Source: Amblyornis subalaris (lineage: Eukaryota > Chordata > Aves > Passeriformes > Ptilonorhynchidae). Taken from it: a DNA stretch of 64,000 bases. The stretch spans positions 2,517,331-2,581,330 of the forward strand of contig JACAXG010000014.1 in assembly GCA_018881555.1 (NCBI GenBank), written 5' to 3'. The position numbers were made by a program, and so were the translations under genes. Below are positions 34,416 through 46,784 of the stretch, piece by piece (within the stretch, counting starts at the first letter, position 1; each line of letters opens with the position of its first letter). Under the pieces are notes generated by a model that made no database searches, was not told the origin of the DNA, and was given only the letters and a program-made list of their open reading frames with translations.

Positions 34416-36832
34416 AATTGAGTCCAGGTATTCCAGGGTGAGAGCTGTAACTCAAATTAAGATAGAAAATACCTACAGCACTTTCGAAATAAAAACATTG
34501 TAAGTTCTTTCGAGGTCTAACTCGAGTGCACAGCTGGGTTTCTGCCCCTCTTCTCTGAGTTGGGATCATGTACCTGCATCATTCCTCAGCTTTCCTTGCC
34601 TTCTGTACACAAACGTGGCTCATCCCAGCAAAAATCCTGCCTTTTAAAGAAAATCCATGGAATTTCATCCACTAGCACTGTGGATATTTAGGAATTAGTA
34701 GGGTAGTTATTCAAACTTGAGATACATACATAAGGAAAAAATTTAAGAGTTTAAAAAAAAATAAATCCCCAAGCTGGATCGTGTTTTGTTAAACTAATGC
34801 TTTATTAGTGACACATTACAGGAAGTTCATTTGTTTAAAATGCAGTTATTAAGTTTGACTCCGTGTCATGAAAAATAGATTAATAGCTGTGCCTTAAAGC
34901 AGCTTGAAAAAAATATGTTAGTCTTGTCACTTCCTCCTCCCCCTCACATTGTAATGTTTTAGTGTGTCTGCTGTGAATATNTTCCTTCTGTTTATTTAGA
35001 ATAATTTTATATGATACAGCAGCCAGCTACTCTGTCTCTGTATTTTAAAACTTCCTTTTGAATTTCCAAGGTACATCCCTGGCTTTCCTCTCTCTCCAGC
35101 TGCACAGTCACTGGGAAATGTCTGTGCTCGATGTAGCTTCATGGGGAGGTAACTTTGTCCTGTGAAAAATGTGCTCTAATTCCCACCACGAGCCATTATC
35201 CAGGAGAGGGGGGGGACTGCACAACCTCCTTTTCCCTTCAGGATGGTCTCCAAGGCAGAATTCCATCCTGTTTCCTGTAAGCGTGGAGCTGAAAAATGGG
35301 GGAAAAGACAATATTTTAATGCAAACTCCCCTGTGGTTACAGTGGTGGTGCCTGGTAACACCTTGAGGGCCTTAATGCGGCTCTGAGAGTTCCCAGCAGT
35401 TCCTGACATGATAAATTAAAATAACACATCAAAGCAGGCAGGTAGATCTGTTTTATTTCTCCAAGTTTTCCCTCACCGAGCAGTCCAGCATTCCAAATGA
35501 CAGATGGGTGGAAGATATCAGTAAATCATGTGAGGCTGTGCATGAGCAGATCTGTAAGTCCCTGGTTTATATTTGGACGTTTCCATTAGCATTTCCCTCA
35601 CATAACTGTCAGGCTGTACCCATCTGGAACTAATTTGAAAAGCAGAGGTTAATGGTCACAAAAGATGCCTTTGTACCAATTAACTGGAATATTTATAAGT
35701 TCTGTCTCTGTGTGAGCTTCGATTATAAATATTATTTTCACTTATCTGGCGCTGACAATAATAGTGATGTTTTAGCCATTAAATTATTAGCNTCATTTAC
35801 ATACCAGATCCGTAGACAATCAGAATTCGGGAAGATTGCTGTTTGTCAAAGGATGCCTGTTCTCTAAAGCATGTCCTTTGAAACTTGTAAGGAAAAATAC
35901 AGATTATTTGAGGCACATCAAAGCTGTTGTAATCTCTGNGTATGGGGATTTACTCTCCTTTAAAGTTCCTGCAGTGGAACTCCCTGACTTTGTTGGGATC
36001 TCGGACTGTTTGGATGTTTGTAACAACAAAACCATGAATCATTCTCCTTCCATTTGCTCTTTTTTCAAGTTTCATTTGCAAGATCTAAAGCAGCAAATTA
36101 ATTGGGCGTAGGGATTGATTTAAAAGTCAATGTCATGGTGACAACTGGCAATTTGTAAAACTTTCCCGAGTGTCCTATTGCTGAAAGTTGGGAAGCTTTT
36201 CCTCCTATGTCANGATAAAGAAATGAATTGAGAGCGATGAGAGAGAAAATTTCCTCTCCTGTCTTCAAGACCTGCTTTGCTTTACCCAAATTTGCTTTTC
36301 TGCAGCAATAAATGGAACCACACATGTGGAATTTTGCATTTTTCCCTCTTCAGACTGTCCAGGAAAGGAGGGGTTTGCTTCATCCCTGAAACATGTTAAT
36401 AGAAAATCCTGATTTCAGAGTGNTTACTGAATTAAAGAAATCCAAATAAATGGGTTGTTAGGACACTTTTGGGGGAGNTCTTAATCCCAGGAAAAATCCT
36501 TCAGGTGGGTGTTGATATTCTCACTCNACCTTGTTGGTAAAATGATGCTTAAATCTCTTCTGTTTCTACTACAAACAAAACATTTAATTGTGTTCCAGGA
36601 GGAAAATATCCTCTGGATGTGTTGCTTTTCATTCTCTTCGAGTGTAAANGAGATGTACCAAACTGGGAGAAGGTGTATCTTCATTTTTAAACCAAATGTT
36701 TGGGATTTGATGGAGTTAAATGCTTTGGGANATGCAAGAGGTGCGTTTTATTCCAAATTATCCCAGTTTGAGGTACTTCTCATGCCTTGTCTTTGCGCTG
36801 TTGACTGCCAAGATGCATTAGCATAATTATCA
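34416..36832. other. Non-coding stretch with candidate conserved parts
   Basis: No gene. The parts near 34740-35000 and 35640-35830 are repeat-free and TAAT-rich (CCAATTAACTGGAATATTTA; GCCATTAAATTATTAGC) and could be conserved elements. Open frames are short. Confidence 0.45.
35640..35830. promoter_or_regulatory. Candidate conserved non-coding element (unverified)
   Basis: AT-rich but non-repetitive, with AATTAACTGG, GATTATAAATATTATT and CCATTAAATTATTA. Appearance only. Confidence 0.22.
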
Positions 36833-36936
36833 GATTNNTGGAATNGTTTAGGTTGGAAAAGATCCTTAAGATCGAGTCCAGCCATAACCTGAGGCTGCCA
36901 AGTCCAGCACTAAACCANGTCCCCAAGTGCCACATT
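36833..36936 (-). mobile_element. CR1 LINE fragment (antisense)
   Basis: GTTTAGGTTGGAAAAGATCC, TTAAGATCGAGTCCAGCCAT and GCTGCCAAGTCCAGCACTAA are the reversed 3' end of the CR1 type that ends in GAGGTCTTTTCCAACC. About 100 bp remain. Ns at 36837-36838 lie in the tail. Confidence 0.9.
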
Positions 36937-38385
36937 AAGTGTGGCCATTAATAATGTAAATACTCTCATCACTTCTGACGCAGAATTGCGAAAGTTTTGC
37001 ATTTTTCCCCAAATTAGGAACATCTCAGGTTCNGGTTATTTGGGGTTTCTTTCAGTATCAGTTTTTATAAGGGATTTTTGGGTGTCATTTTAATGTTAGA
37101 ATGACTTAGAAAATTGACTTTGTTAAAATGCACATTTTTGAAATAAAGAGCAGGCAGCAAAGCAAGTCTGACCAGTAACAAAGACAAGCTTAAAATTTCG
37201 TGTAAGACAAAAATANCATGACTAGGATGGGTTTTCACAATCATTCTCATGCACAGCACTGGCTGGGTCACTTGAAGACATTCCATTGACTTTCGTGGGA
37301 GACATGATTAGGGATGAAGGATTCTAAACATTTTTATTTAATTTCTAAATATTGCAAGATATTCTGGATATCCGTATTTTATTTTTTTATTATGTTGGCT
37401 TTTCCAGGCTCATTGGAACTTAGAAGTCTGGGGTAGGAAATTGTCAATTCCATTGACTTTCATGGGAGACATNATTATGTATGAAGGATTCTAAACATTT
37501 TTATTTAATTTCTAAATACTATAAGATATTCTAAATATCTGTATTTTTAAAATTTTTTTCTTTTTTTTTTTTTTATTATGTTGGCTTTTCCAGGCTCATT
37601 GGAACTTAGAAGTCTGTGGTAGGAATTCGTTGTTCTCAGTCTTTGGCTCGGTCTTGATCCTCTAAAGATGATTATTGTTGTTAACAATCGTCTGCTTTTG
37701 AAATAGTTGTTCTTGCTGACAAGAATCCAGTACAGCAGCATCATGTTTGTGTACAGGTGGAGCATAATAGACTTGACTTGAAGGTTTTGTGACAATGCAA
37801 GTAGAAAATCATCATTTACCGGGAGGGGGTGGGAGTATTTCTGAAGGTTCAAAGCCCGTCATTTGTCCGTCAGNGTCTCCTCCTGTCTCCATCTGTGCCA
37901 CAAAACAAGGGAAGCTTCTGATGATCCCTTTGTTGCTGTAATTGTGCCTCGTGGCAGGTGACACCTCTGCCTGTTACTTGCACTTAGGTGGTGACTTCCA
38001 CTTGGATCAGGAGGAAAACAAAATCGGGTAAGAATTTGTTGGTTTTTCCGTGTGCTGTCGTTTCTCCTTCNGGGAGAGAAGCTTGTAATTGCTAAAATAT
38101 TTGGCTTTAAGGATGTTTATTCATGATCCTGCATTATGGTGGTGCACACTGTCCCCTTGCTGCTTGTGCCCATGAATAGCACTTAATTCCTTAGGAAAAT
38201 CAATGTAGCACCTACCAGGACTTTGCTCTTCCTCACATTTACACACTTTTTCCCCCGAACTCCAAAAATGCAACTTGAGAACTCTAAAAAAAATGTTACC
38301 AGTCACAAAACTGTTAATTCACTCTGTGTTACATTTTGATTTGCTGAAGAGAATATGGGGTGGGGGAAAGCATTAGGTATCAGGT
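36937..38385. other. Non-coding stretch containing a tandem duplication
   Basis: Apart from the duplication at 37283-37627, nothing is recognised. No gene. Confidence 0.5.
37283..37627. repeat. Two-copy tandem duplication, units of 165 and 180 bp
   Basis: Unit 1 spans 37283-37447 and unit 2 spans 37448-37627. Both start TTCCATTGACTTTC, pass through GAAGGATTCTAAACATTTTT and TTATGTTGGCTTTTCCAGGC, and end GAAGTCTG-GGTAGGAA. Outside the T-rich tract I count about ten substitutions in roughly 150 aligned bases, so near 93 percent identity. The length difference lies in the poly-T part, where unit 2 has 14 T after a C (37561-37574). Confidence 0.92.
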
Positions 38386-38496
38386 AATCATGGACTTTTT
38401 AAGNTTGGAAAAGACCTTTAGGATCAAGTCCAACATCAACCATGTTCACCACTAATCCGTGTCCTCAAGTGCCATTTTTGAACAGTTTTAAATACC
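38386..38496 (-). mobile_element. CR1 LINE fragment (antisense), diverged
   Basis: TTGGAAAAGACCTTTAGGAT, CAAGTCCAACATCAACCATG and CACTAATCCGTGTCCTCAAG match the reversed 3' end of the same CR1 type as at 14586. It fades after GAACAGTTTTAAATACC. Confidence 0.88.
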
Positions 38497-39048
38497 CTAC
38501 TAGAGACCCTTGATGCAGATATTCCTTATTTTACGGTTTTCAGTGCTTTTTTCCTTAACCTAAAACCAAGACCCAGCGCCGGGGCGAAGAGCGGAGTTTT
38601 GACACGGAATTTGCTTCCTGCTCTCCTGCTTTTCCTCCCCCCACGGAGCAGCTGGGGAGAGCAGCAGGGAATGAAGAGGGTGGGTGGTGCAGGGAGCAGA
38701 AGGGAAGGGACTCCACGCAGAGCTCCGAGCTGTGTGCAGCATCCAGCAGCTTCTGCTGGGCTATGGATCCTATTTTTAACTCGGGAATATCGCACTGAAA
38801 TACGTTTAATTCATCAAAAAAAAAAGGAAACAACCCCTTTTTTTTTTCTTTTAAGCTCTGTGTCCCAGGTAGGATTCAGACAGGCCCTAGGGATGGAGGT
38901 ATTTTGCCATTGGAAGCGGCAGCTGGAATGCAGTGACCTCAAGGAACCTCCTCCCTTCCCGTAAAAAGCATTTGCAACAAACACAAAAAGCCACCTCAGC
39001 GGTTTCTCCTCTTTATCTAAACTGTTCCATCATCCCCAGAAGGAGTAA

Positions 39049-39064
39049 TTTTTTTTTTTTTTTT
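39049..39064. repeat. T16 homopolymer
   Basis: Sixteen T in a row. Confidence 0.9.
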
Positions 39065-39539
39065 GTAATTCCGTGCAGCTGCTGTGATATTCCAAGGAAA
39101 TATCCGTGGAACAAGCCATTAGCATTTGTAAGAGTGGCCATTGACTTCAGCAGGAGTTGTAAAGCAGGCTCTTGGTGCTTTATGTAGGTAATCATGAGGC
39201 TGTTGGAGGGCAGAAACGTGTACAGAAATGCGAGGAATATTCGGGTTTATGGTCGTGGCAGCTAAGTATTGAGGAGTTATTTTCTTCAGAAGTGGCAAAA
39301 TCGAAGAGGTCTTGTAGGATGTCACCGTTCTGGGTGTTTGGAGAAAAACGGGGGGGGGTTAAAGTGGAAAATGGATTTGTCTTTAAAAAGATTTTTGGCT
39401 GAGTGATCAGTTTATACAGGGAGTTGTACCCTATGGATATCATTTATCTTCCTGGTGGAACTCGCAGATACATTTTGGAACCTCATTCCTGTTTTAGCTG
39501 AACTCCACAAGCTGCCCAAATCTTGCTTGTGATGCCGAA

Positions 39540-39905
39540 GGTTTGACACTCGACGAGGTTCATCAAAACTTTGCGTTCCCATTGGTGTCGCTGCCCAGTG
39601 TCTGCTGTCACCCTCACCTGGGGCTGGGCAGCTCCCGCTTGGAGCAACCCCCAGCCTGCTTAGGGAGGGTGATGGATTCCTTCTGCTCAGAGAACTCCTC
39701 CAGCAGATGGGAAAGATGAATGGGATTAGTCACTCCAAATAAAGAGCCCTAATGAGTCGAGGGTTTTTATTTTCACAGGCGCGAATGGAACGCCACCAGT
39801 TGTAGAATTCAGAGCGCTGTCAGCTCAGGAAGAACAAACTGAGGCTGTAATTTTGCTGGAGAGACAGCGAAAAGAAGCATTGATTAAAATAATACTCCGG
39901 GGATC
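39540..39905. promoter_or_regulatory. Candidate conserved non-coding element (unverified)
   Basis: Repeat-free sequence with CpGs (ACACTCGACGAGG, CAGGCGCGAATGGAACGCC, AGAGCGCTGTCAGC) and TAAT cores (GCCCTAATGAGTCG; GATTAAAATAATACTCCGG). It is bounded by a CR1 copy at 39957. Chosen by appearance; no alignment was possible. Confidence 0.3.
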
Positions 39906-39956
39906 CTGGTGTTCCTGCTGCAGGTCAGAGAGAGACAGAGCCCTCTGAGTCAGTAT

Positions 39957-40237
39957 CAGAGAATCCCACAATGGTTTGGGATGGAAGGGACCTTAAAACC
40001 CATCCAGTGCCGCCTCTGCCATGGACAGGGACACCTTCCTCTATCCCAAGTAGCTCCAAGCCTCGTCCAACCTGGCCTTGGACACTTCCAGGGATCCAGG
40101 GGCAGCCACAGCTTCTCCGGGCAACCTGTGCCAGGGCCTCCCCACCCTCACAGGGAGGAATTTCTTCCTAATATCCCATCTAAGCCTGTCAGTTTGAAGC
40201 CATTCCCCCTTGTCTTGTCACTCCATGTCCTTGTCAC
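39957..40237 (-). mobile_element. CR1 LINE fragment (antisense)
   Basis: Contains the reversed 3' end (AATCCCACAATGGTTTGGGA), CTTGGACACTTCCAGGGATC, GTGCCAGGGCCTCCCCACCC, TCTTCCTAATATCCCATCTA and GAAGCCATTCCCCCTTGTCT. Just beyond it, AACAAGGATGTTAAACAGAG (from 40257) resembles a more 5' part of CR1, so an internal deletion may separate two pieces of one insertion. Plus-strand frames of 139 and 66 codons here come from the repeat. Confidence 0.95.
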
Positions 40238-40762
40238 GGTGTTCCATCATCCCTTAACAAGGATGTTAAACAGAGCCAGGCTGAGCCGGAGCTGTGCAGC
40301 ATCCTCCTCAAAGTGCTCCTCTGTGTGAGTGACAGCCAGCCTGGCTCTGGGACACACGAACCTGGGACAGCCCAGCCCTGCCTGCCCTCCCCAGCACCTT
40401 CCCTTTCCNCTGGGACCCTTCTCCACTCTGGTAACTGCTCTGTGGTGTTTTAAGAGCATTGCAGAGCTGTTTTAAGGAGAGGATTTGTTTCCTCATATTG
40501 ATTTTTGTTGCTGCTTTTAAGCTTTGGGAGCTGGTTTGATAGGAGGTGNTTTGGTTTATGTTGCTTTTCCTTTTTTTTGGAATGCCTGTAAAGTTGNAGG
40601 CTGTTTTCCCAAGCCTGGTGAAATCTAGTTAAAAATAGGAAAAATGGTATCTGGAATAGGACTTAAGCTTCCAGTGTCTTATGTCCCAAAGCTATAAAAA
40701 CAGTTGTGCTTTTGCCTTTTGTAGTTTTTCTATAATAAGTGATAAAATGTGATTGTTAGTAT
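40238..40762. other. Short non-coding spacer
   Basis: Contains the possible extra CR1 piece near 40257-40290. Otherwise nothing is recognised. Confidence 0.45.
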
Positions 40763-40937
40763 GGGGCCCTGGCACAGGTTGTCCGGAGAAGTTTTGGTTG
40801 CCATATCCCTGGGAGTGTCCAAGGCCAGGTTGGACAGGGCTTGGAGCACCCTGGGATAGGGGAAGGTGTCCCTGCCCACGGCAGGGATGGGCCTGGATGA
40901 GCTTTAAAGTCCCTTCCAACCCAGGCCATTCTACGAG
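40763..40937 (+). mobile_element. CR1 LINE fragment (sense) with 3' end
   Basis: Reads GGCCCTGGCACAGGTTGTCC, GGGAGTGTCCAAGGCCAGGT, TTGGAGCACCCTGGGATAGG and AAAGTCCCTTCCAACCCAGG, ending CCATTCTACGAG. It is well preserved. Confidence 0.95.
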
Positions 40938-43292
40938 ATTAAACTTCCAGAATTTGCTCCTGCCCGAGTAACATTTCGAACAAAATATTGATTTAGTGAT
41001 TTCATTTCAGAATTTCTTCTTAATGCACTGGCTCTGGTTGTCCTGCTTGTGATAATTTCCCCTTGGACGGTGGGGGATNTGTTAGTGTTTGCCTCAGATC
41101 TTCTCTGGGTTGTACACCCTGCTGGAAAATGAAAGTTGCTCATTAAGAACAGTCCCATGAGGAAAAGACAGAAAGGAGCCTGTTCCCTTCCNTGGGAGTT
41201 TGTTTTAGGAGACAAAGATCTATAATCTTCAGGTTAAATGACTTCTGGTTGGTCCTCACGACTTGGCTTTGATTTCCCAGCCCTGGGCTGAGGGCATTTT
41301 GCATTAATAATAAAGGCTTGAATCCACTGTGTCACTCCAGCTTTGTTAAACCACTCTGTTTATCCTTCACATGATTTATCCGTGTCACAGGCAGAAGGGG
41401 CTGTTGTGGCATGTTGCTCCTCGGATTAGATCCTGAATTACCCCAGGCTGGCACTGATCTCAGGCAGGATGCTCAGGAAATAAAGCAGAAGAGCCTTATC
41501 GAGGAAATCAGAAATTTAACTTCTCCTTGTCTCCAGCACAGGAGATGCTGGAATTTACAGCCTTGACCATGGGCCGCTGAGCTGGAGCTGTGCAAGTCTG
41601 AATCACAGAGCAGAAATCACCAAATCCTGGAGAAAATCCATGTCCAGCATTCCTCTGGGGAGTGAGGACTCTGCTCCGGTGGGAATTTGCTCCCTTTCAC
41701 TTCAGCACTGCTCCTGTGGCCCTGCAGAGGCACTCAGGGTTAATCTGCTGGTAATGCTTCATAAACAAGGGGATTATTTCAGCAACTGAAAGCATTAGAA
41801 TGAAAGGTTCTTTCAATTGCAGGCCCAAATTAAACAAAAGGAAGAGGAAATGCTGGAATATTAGTGACATGTTCTATTTAATTGTATTTTAAATGAGCTG
41901 AACTTCTTAAGCACTTCAGGGCTCATTCAGAATAGCTCTAGAAATAGTAACAGTTTTCAAATACAAACATAATATTTCCTCTATAATATGTAAATGTGCT
42001 GTTCGGCTCAGTCNGATGGAACATTTACTTAGTTCATATGGTCTCAAAATGTGATTTAGGATATTGATGCCAATATCCTTTCTGATTTATAAAGTTTTTT
42101 CATTTGTTTTTGATAAGAGGCTTAACTCCTGGCAAGTTTAAGGTGTGAATTTCTGGCATCAAAGAACACAGAAATCCTTTCTTGCTAAAATATGATTTTA
42201 AAGGCCAAAAGGGATTTAAAAAGTTGGTTTTCTCCAGAATTATGGCAGCCCATTGTCTGAAATAATTTTCCATGAGCTTAGAAAGAAAAACGAAGTCAAT
42301 CTGCATCGCACCAAATGATCAATTCATAATCCTCTCTGACATCTCCGTGGAATTGTAGGGAAGGAAAGGGTGGAGTGCTGGAATTTGGGTGTGGGCAGCA
42401 GGTACTGATGCTCCTCTTTATCTCAGCACTTGCTCTTCTCGGGCTTTTCTCACAGATCAGAGCAGGGGGTTTCANATCCAAGCAGGAAGATGATGCCATG
42501 CTCTGACAAGCCCTGAATCCCTGGCTGAGCTGAAGGTCCCTCGGATTTCCTCTGCTCCATGTGCAGTCCTTGTCTGGCATGAACAGGATCCCACGAAATC
42601 CTCTGGCTTCATTCCAGGAGGGGACGGAGGGGAATGTGGGGGGTTTGAGGAGGGAAGGAGCGATCGGGACCACCCGACCCTTTGGCACTTGGCTGCATCT
42701 GGCTCCAGGTATTTGCTGGATTCCCCCTGGAGCTGGCTCTGGCAGCACAACCTCATTTTCTGGGTGTTTTTCTGACCTGGTGCCTGGAGCCTTTGAGCAC
42801 GGACAAAGTTCCAGGTGGGGATTCAGCTGCAGAGGAAAGATTCCACTTCACTTTTTCAATTCCACTCCCCTGGGTTATCCCACACACCGCAAATGCTGAG
42901 GCTCCTGTTCTTCCTGCTGCAGGATAAAGGTGTTTTCCATGTACACTTTATCCTCCCTGGTGCTCCCTGAAAGGCTCTCAGCCGANATGAATTGATGCCA
43001 AGGGTTGTACTTCCCCTAAAAGTCATGGAAGCCTTTTGCTCCAGGCCATAGATCAGAGAAAACCAACAGTGAATCAAAGCTGACAGGTGAGAAGAAATAA
43101 TTTCCAATTCTCCACGTATGTAGGAACTCCGTGCAGAAGCGAATTCTCTGAATGCCACCAGCCAGACTTTGTTTCTTCAAAAGCCTTGCTAAGAGCTTGC
43201 ACAAGGCTCTTCAAAATCTGCTGCTTCCCCCTTGCCCATCAGCTACGTGAATTTATTNTTATTTACCATAATGTAATTCTAACTCCAATTAA

Positions 43293-43307
43293 CTTATAAT
43301 TAATAAG
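43293..43307. repeat. 15-bp AT-rich palindrome (CTTAT-AATTA-ATAAG)
   Basis: Arms of five bases around AATTA, in a TAAT-rich stretch (43250-43310). Confidence 0.5.
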
Positions 43308-44869
43308 CACTTGACATTTTCAGAGTGCTTCAGGATTAATCCCTTCAACGCGCCTCTAAGTAGTTGTTGTTGTTAAAGATGAGAGAACCAATTTTCAGAT
43401 TATTCCTATTTATTGCAATGAAATCTATCACAAGGGGAGGGAAAAAGGGAAAATGGAGCGAGCGAAATCCCAGTGTTCCTGATCTCAGGACTGCACAGAA
43501 GTCGGATAAATGGGAATGAAATGGTTGGAGGGTGTTAGTGAACCTTGGAGCGGGGAGAGGTGAGGCAGGGTGAGTGTGGGAATGGCAGACAGCAGTGGGA
43601 ATTCCAGGGGGTGTGTAGGGTGGCTGCACTCGTGGGTTGGGGTTTCCATACCCTGGTTTGGCCCTCTGGCTGGTGGAGGGGACCAGTGACACTTTCTGTT
43701 GGACTTGGATAGACTTCANTGGGACTTTCCTGATTGTGAGAGTCCAGAGGGCCCTGGTTTTGCTGGAAAACAGCCCTGAAAACTGCTGTGTGCATCCCCA
43801 CAAGGATATTCCNTGATTCTGGAGTGTCAGGGATGCGTGGGCCAGGGACTCCTGGCAGGGAATATCCACNCCCTGTGCTGAGAGTGCTCTGCAAGCCCTG
43901 GCCTAACACTAATTTTCAATGTTAGGATCCCATCTGTGTCACTCTGTGTTGGTTTTGGCTGAATACTTGATAGATTTTGCAGCCAATATTCTAAGCTATT
44001 TTTATTTTTATTATTACTCCTATTTTTGGTGGGATGGGTGTACTGTTTGCTGTGTCTTTGGGCTGCTCTTGCACTCTGGTGACCAGAATCCCATGGGAAA
44101 TGTGTGCCCAGGTGTTTGCTCCTTGCTGTGTGACATTGCTCCTGTCANCCTTCACTGTGCTGCTGAGAATGTCTTCATCCATACCAAACACTGGATAAAT
44201 TATATATATCCTTATTACATTTTCTTCCTCAGACTCCTCAGTGGTATTTTTTCTGCTCCAGCTCCTCACCTTGGTGTTTTCCTTTGCCCTTCACTGTCTG
44301 TGTGGACTTCTTCCATGGGTGAATTCTGTTCCATTTTGGCTTCAAACTGCTTGCCCTAGCTCTGTTTAGCTGCAGAGTGTGTGAACACTCACCAAATCCG
44401 GTATTCCCACTGGGACAGGAGTTCCTAGCTGCTTTTCCACACCTTCCAGTGGCTGTTCCAGTGGATTAGGAGTTGTGAACCAGCTGGGTCGATGNATTGC
44501 TGGTGTTTCTCAGGTCCCTCCAAGGCAGGAGGTGAGAGGGTGCCCAGCTCTCCTGGGTGGGTGTGTGTCATTCCCAAAGTCCCCTGCTCCTCCTTCAAGC
44601 TTTCCATCCTCTCGTTTCCCACCACTAAGCATTCCAGGAATACATATTTATTTTTCTCGTGGCCGTGAAGAAAGACCAAACCACCCAAATCATTGCATAT
44701 TTTAATTGAAGTGGGTAATTTTCCAGATTTTTTTGGTCAGCCTAGAACTGACAAATCAGTTTTTCACAGAGCCTTAACTTGAGAGACCAATTCATCACTT
44801 GGACATAATAGGAGGGGAAAAAAAAAATCCCTCTTATAAATCAATTTGAACAGGTCAAAACTGTAATCC

Positions 44870-45330
44870 TTTCACTTTTCCATTCCCTGTAGATACCCAA
44901 AGCAGCTGCTGTTTAAAAAACAAACAAGCAGCTCGCTATTGACTTCAGTGAGGACCAGATAAGACTCTATCTATGCATGAGCAAGAAAAAATTCTTGCAG
45001 GAGATGTAGAATATAAGACAAGTAGATTATCTCCCGAGCAGAGCTAGTTCTCCTTTTAAATAATAACAGATTAGCATTAGCTTCTCGATCAATAACTCAA
45101 GTTTAACTTTCTCCCAAAGTTCGCTCCCAAAACCTTTCAAAGATTTTTATTTTTTCGGTCATGCCGAGATAAAATGGGGAAGCAGCAGCATCTAACTTCT
45201 TTGGAAATAGAGCTTTTATCTTTATTTTGTGGGACCTGCTTAAACTATTTGTGTCCTTCGGAATAACAGATGCTTAATTTATGAATTTACCTGAGTAAAC
45301 AGCAAATCCACAGATTTCATAGGGGTTTTG
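44870..45330. promoter_or_regulatory. Candidate conserved non-coding element (unverified)
   Basis: Repeat-free sequence with CAGATTAGCATTAGCTTCTC, CTCGATCAATAACTCAAG, and E-box and GATA-like words (CCAGATAAGACTC). Sits in the middle of the transposon-free block. Appearance only. Confidence 0.3.
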
Positions 45331-45678
45331 ATGTAATTCTTTCACAGGAAGAACCCCAAATCTATTTGATATATTAAGTAAACCTCAAAAATCACCCCCT
45401 TTCTCTTTTTGATTAATATTCAATTAAATAGTTCTAAGCTTTAATAACAAATCCACTGTGCACATGTTTATAGCAGCACCTAAAGATGAGTTTAATTCCT
45501 GGCCAGTTATTGCTTCAGGCACTTTTAGCTGTGGAGACCTTCAATTAAAACAAAAATAAATCNCAAACTGTGTTAACAAAAGAAAGTTTAAAAAATTTCT
45601 TATTGGAGTCCTAAAGTAGAAGTCTTTATTGTGAATGAGTCTCTCATTCCTGATTTATCTTCTTATTACCGTAAGTGG

Positions 45679-45760
45679 CTTAAAAACAACACCAAGAACA
45701 ACATCAGCAAAAAAACCCCAAACAAACAACCGTCACAAAAAGACCCAAACAAACAGAAGG
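45679..45760. repeat. A/C-rich low-complexity tract
   Basis: Almost only A and C with scattered G, with AACAACAC and CCCAAACAAACAA words. No regular unit. Confidence 0.7.
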
Positions 45761-46038
45761 TTAAAGAAAGAGATTTATTTGCAATCTTTCACTTTATACA
45801 GTAGGGCTAAATCTGCACTTTTTAGAACTCCAGATGAATAACGAGCTGAAGGTCTAAGTGGAAGCTGCTAGAAAAGTAAATAAATTAAGCAAGCCCAAGT
45901 TCTTTAATTGTTGAATCTTCTTTTTTTTTCCTTTCCTTGGTTCAGTAAATCACTTTTTATGGCTGGTAAAGATCCAGCAATTTACATCCCGAACCAAAAA
46001 TAAACAAGTGGGATTAAAGGCAGGAATGAAATCTCTGG

Positions 46039-46075
46039 TCCTTTCCCTCTTTTCCCCCTTTTCCCCCCTTTCCTT
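46039..46075. repeat. 37-nt pure pyrimidine tract
   Basis: Only C and T, with CTTTTCCCCCTTTTCCCCCC in the middle, which is close to mirror-symmetric. Such tracts can form triplex (H-) DNA. Confidence 0.85.
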
Positions 46076-46771
46076 GCCTTTATAGTCGGTTGATCTGATG
46101 AAATCATTTACTGCCACATTTGAAATACTTGCTTGTAAGAACCCTCAGCCTATCTTAGAGACAATAAATTAATAGTTGGACAGCAAGAAGTGAAATAATG
46201 GGCTGGCATTGATTTCTTAAGTAATCCTTGCTTTGCTCTGTTTTGGTCACGATAAATTGTTTTAAAGAAGAGTCTGCAAAACACCCCCCCACCATCAGAA
46301 CCCACAGAGCCCTTGGAGTTCCACGTGCAAATCATTCCAAGGAAGGGACTCAATCCCGTGGATCCCTGGGGGAATGGGGGGAAGAATTAGCTCAGATTTA
46401 TCAGGGCTATTTCTGAGTTTCCTCGGAAGGTCACATTGGAAACTTTCATAAAAATTTCAAGCTGATGTGTAACTTCGCCATGTTTAATTCATCTTTGCCT
46501 CCCTTGCATTTCTTTTCTTTATGCTGGGTCCTAAACCTTTCAACTGGTATTATAAAATGTGGGATGAAATGGGTGTTCTGAGAGGGGAACCAATACGAGC
46601 TCGGTGCTGAGGTTTGGAAAGATCAGCATCGAACGGTTGTTAAATGACCAGCTTTGATGTGGCCACTGACAAAATAAAGCTTTCTCAGTGGACATTGAAG
46701 TTTAGCTTAATGCAACACAACCAGAGTCTTAAAATTGCAATGTTTGTCACAAGAGGTCAGGTAAAAACTTG

Positions 46772-46784
46772 AAAAAAAAAAAAA
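46772..46784. repeat. A13 homopolymer
   Basis: Thirteen A, not attached to a recognisable retroelement. Confidence 0.85.

Larger units (their letters stand above)
38497..39956. other. Non-coding stretch with candidate element
   Basis: Has a T16 run at 39049-39064 and a repeat-free, CpG-bearing part from about 39540. Frames at 38526-38964 overlap on both strands and are not called. Confidence 0.5.

Noticed and set aside
37283..37627. Pair of solo LTRs or a small retrotransposon
   Set aside because: The two units are directly adjacent with no internal region, no TG...CA ends and no flanking duplication. A plain tandem duplication explains them.
39909..40328. 139-codon plus-strand frame
   Set aside because: Almost entirely antisense CR1 sequence.
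43345..43869. 174-codon open frame on the minus strand
   Set aside because: Contains several N codons, no recognisable domain, overlaps other open frames and has no splice or promoter support. Length is within chance for 64 kb read in six frames.
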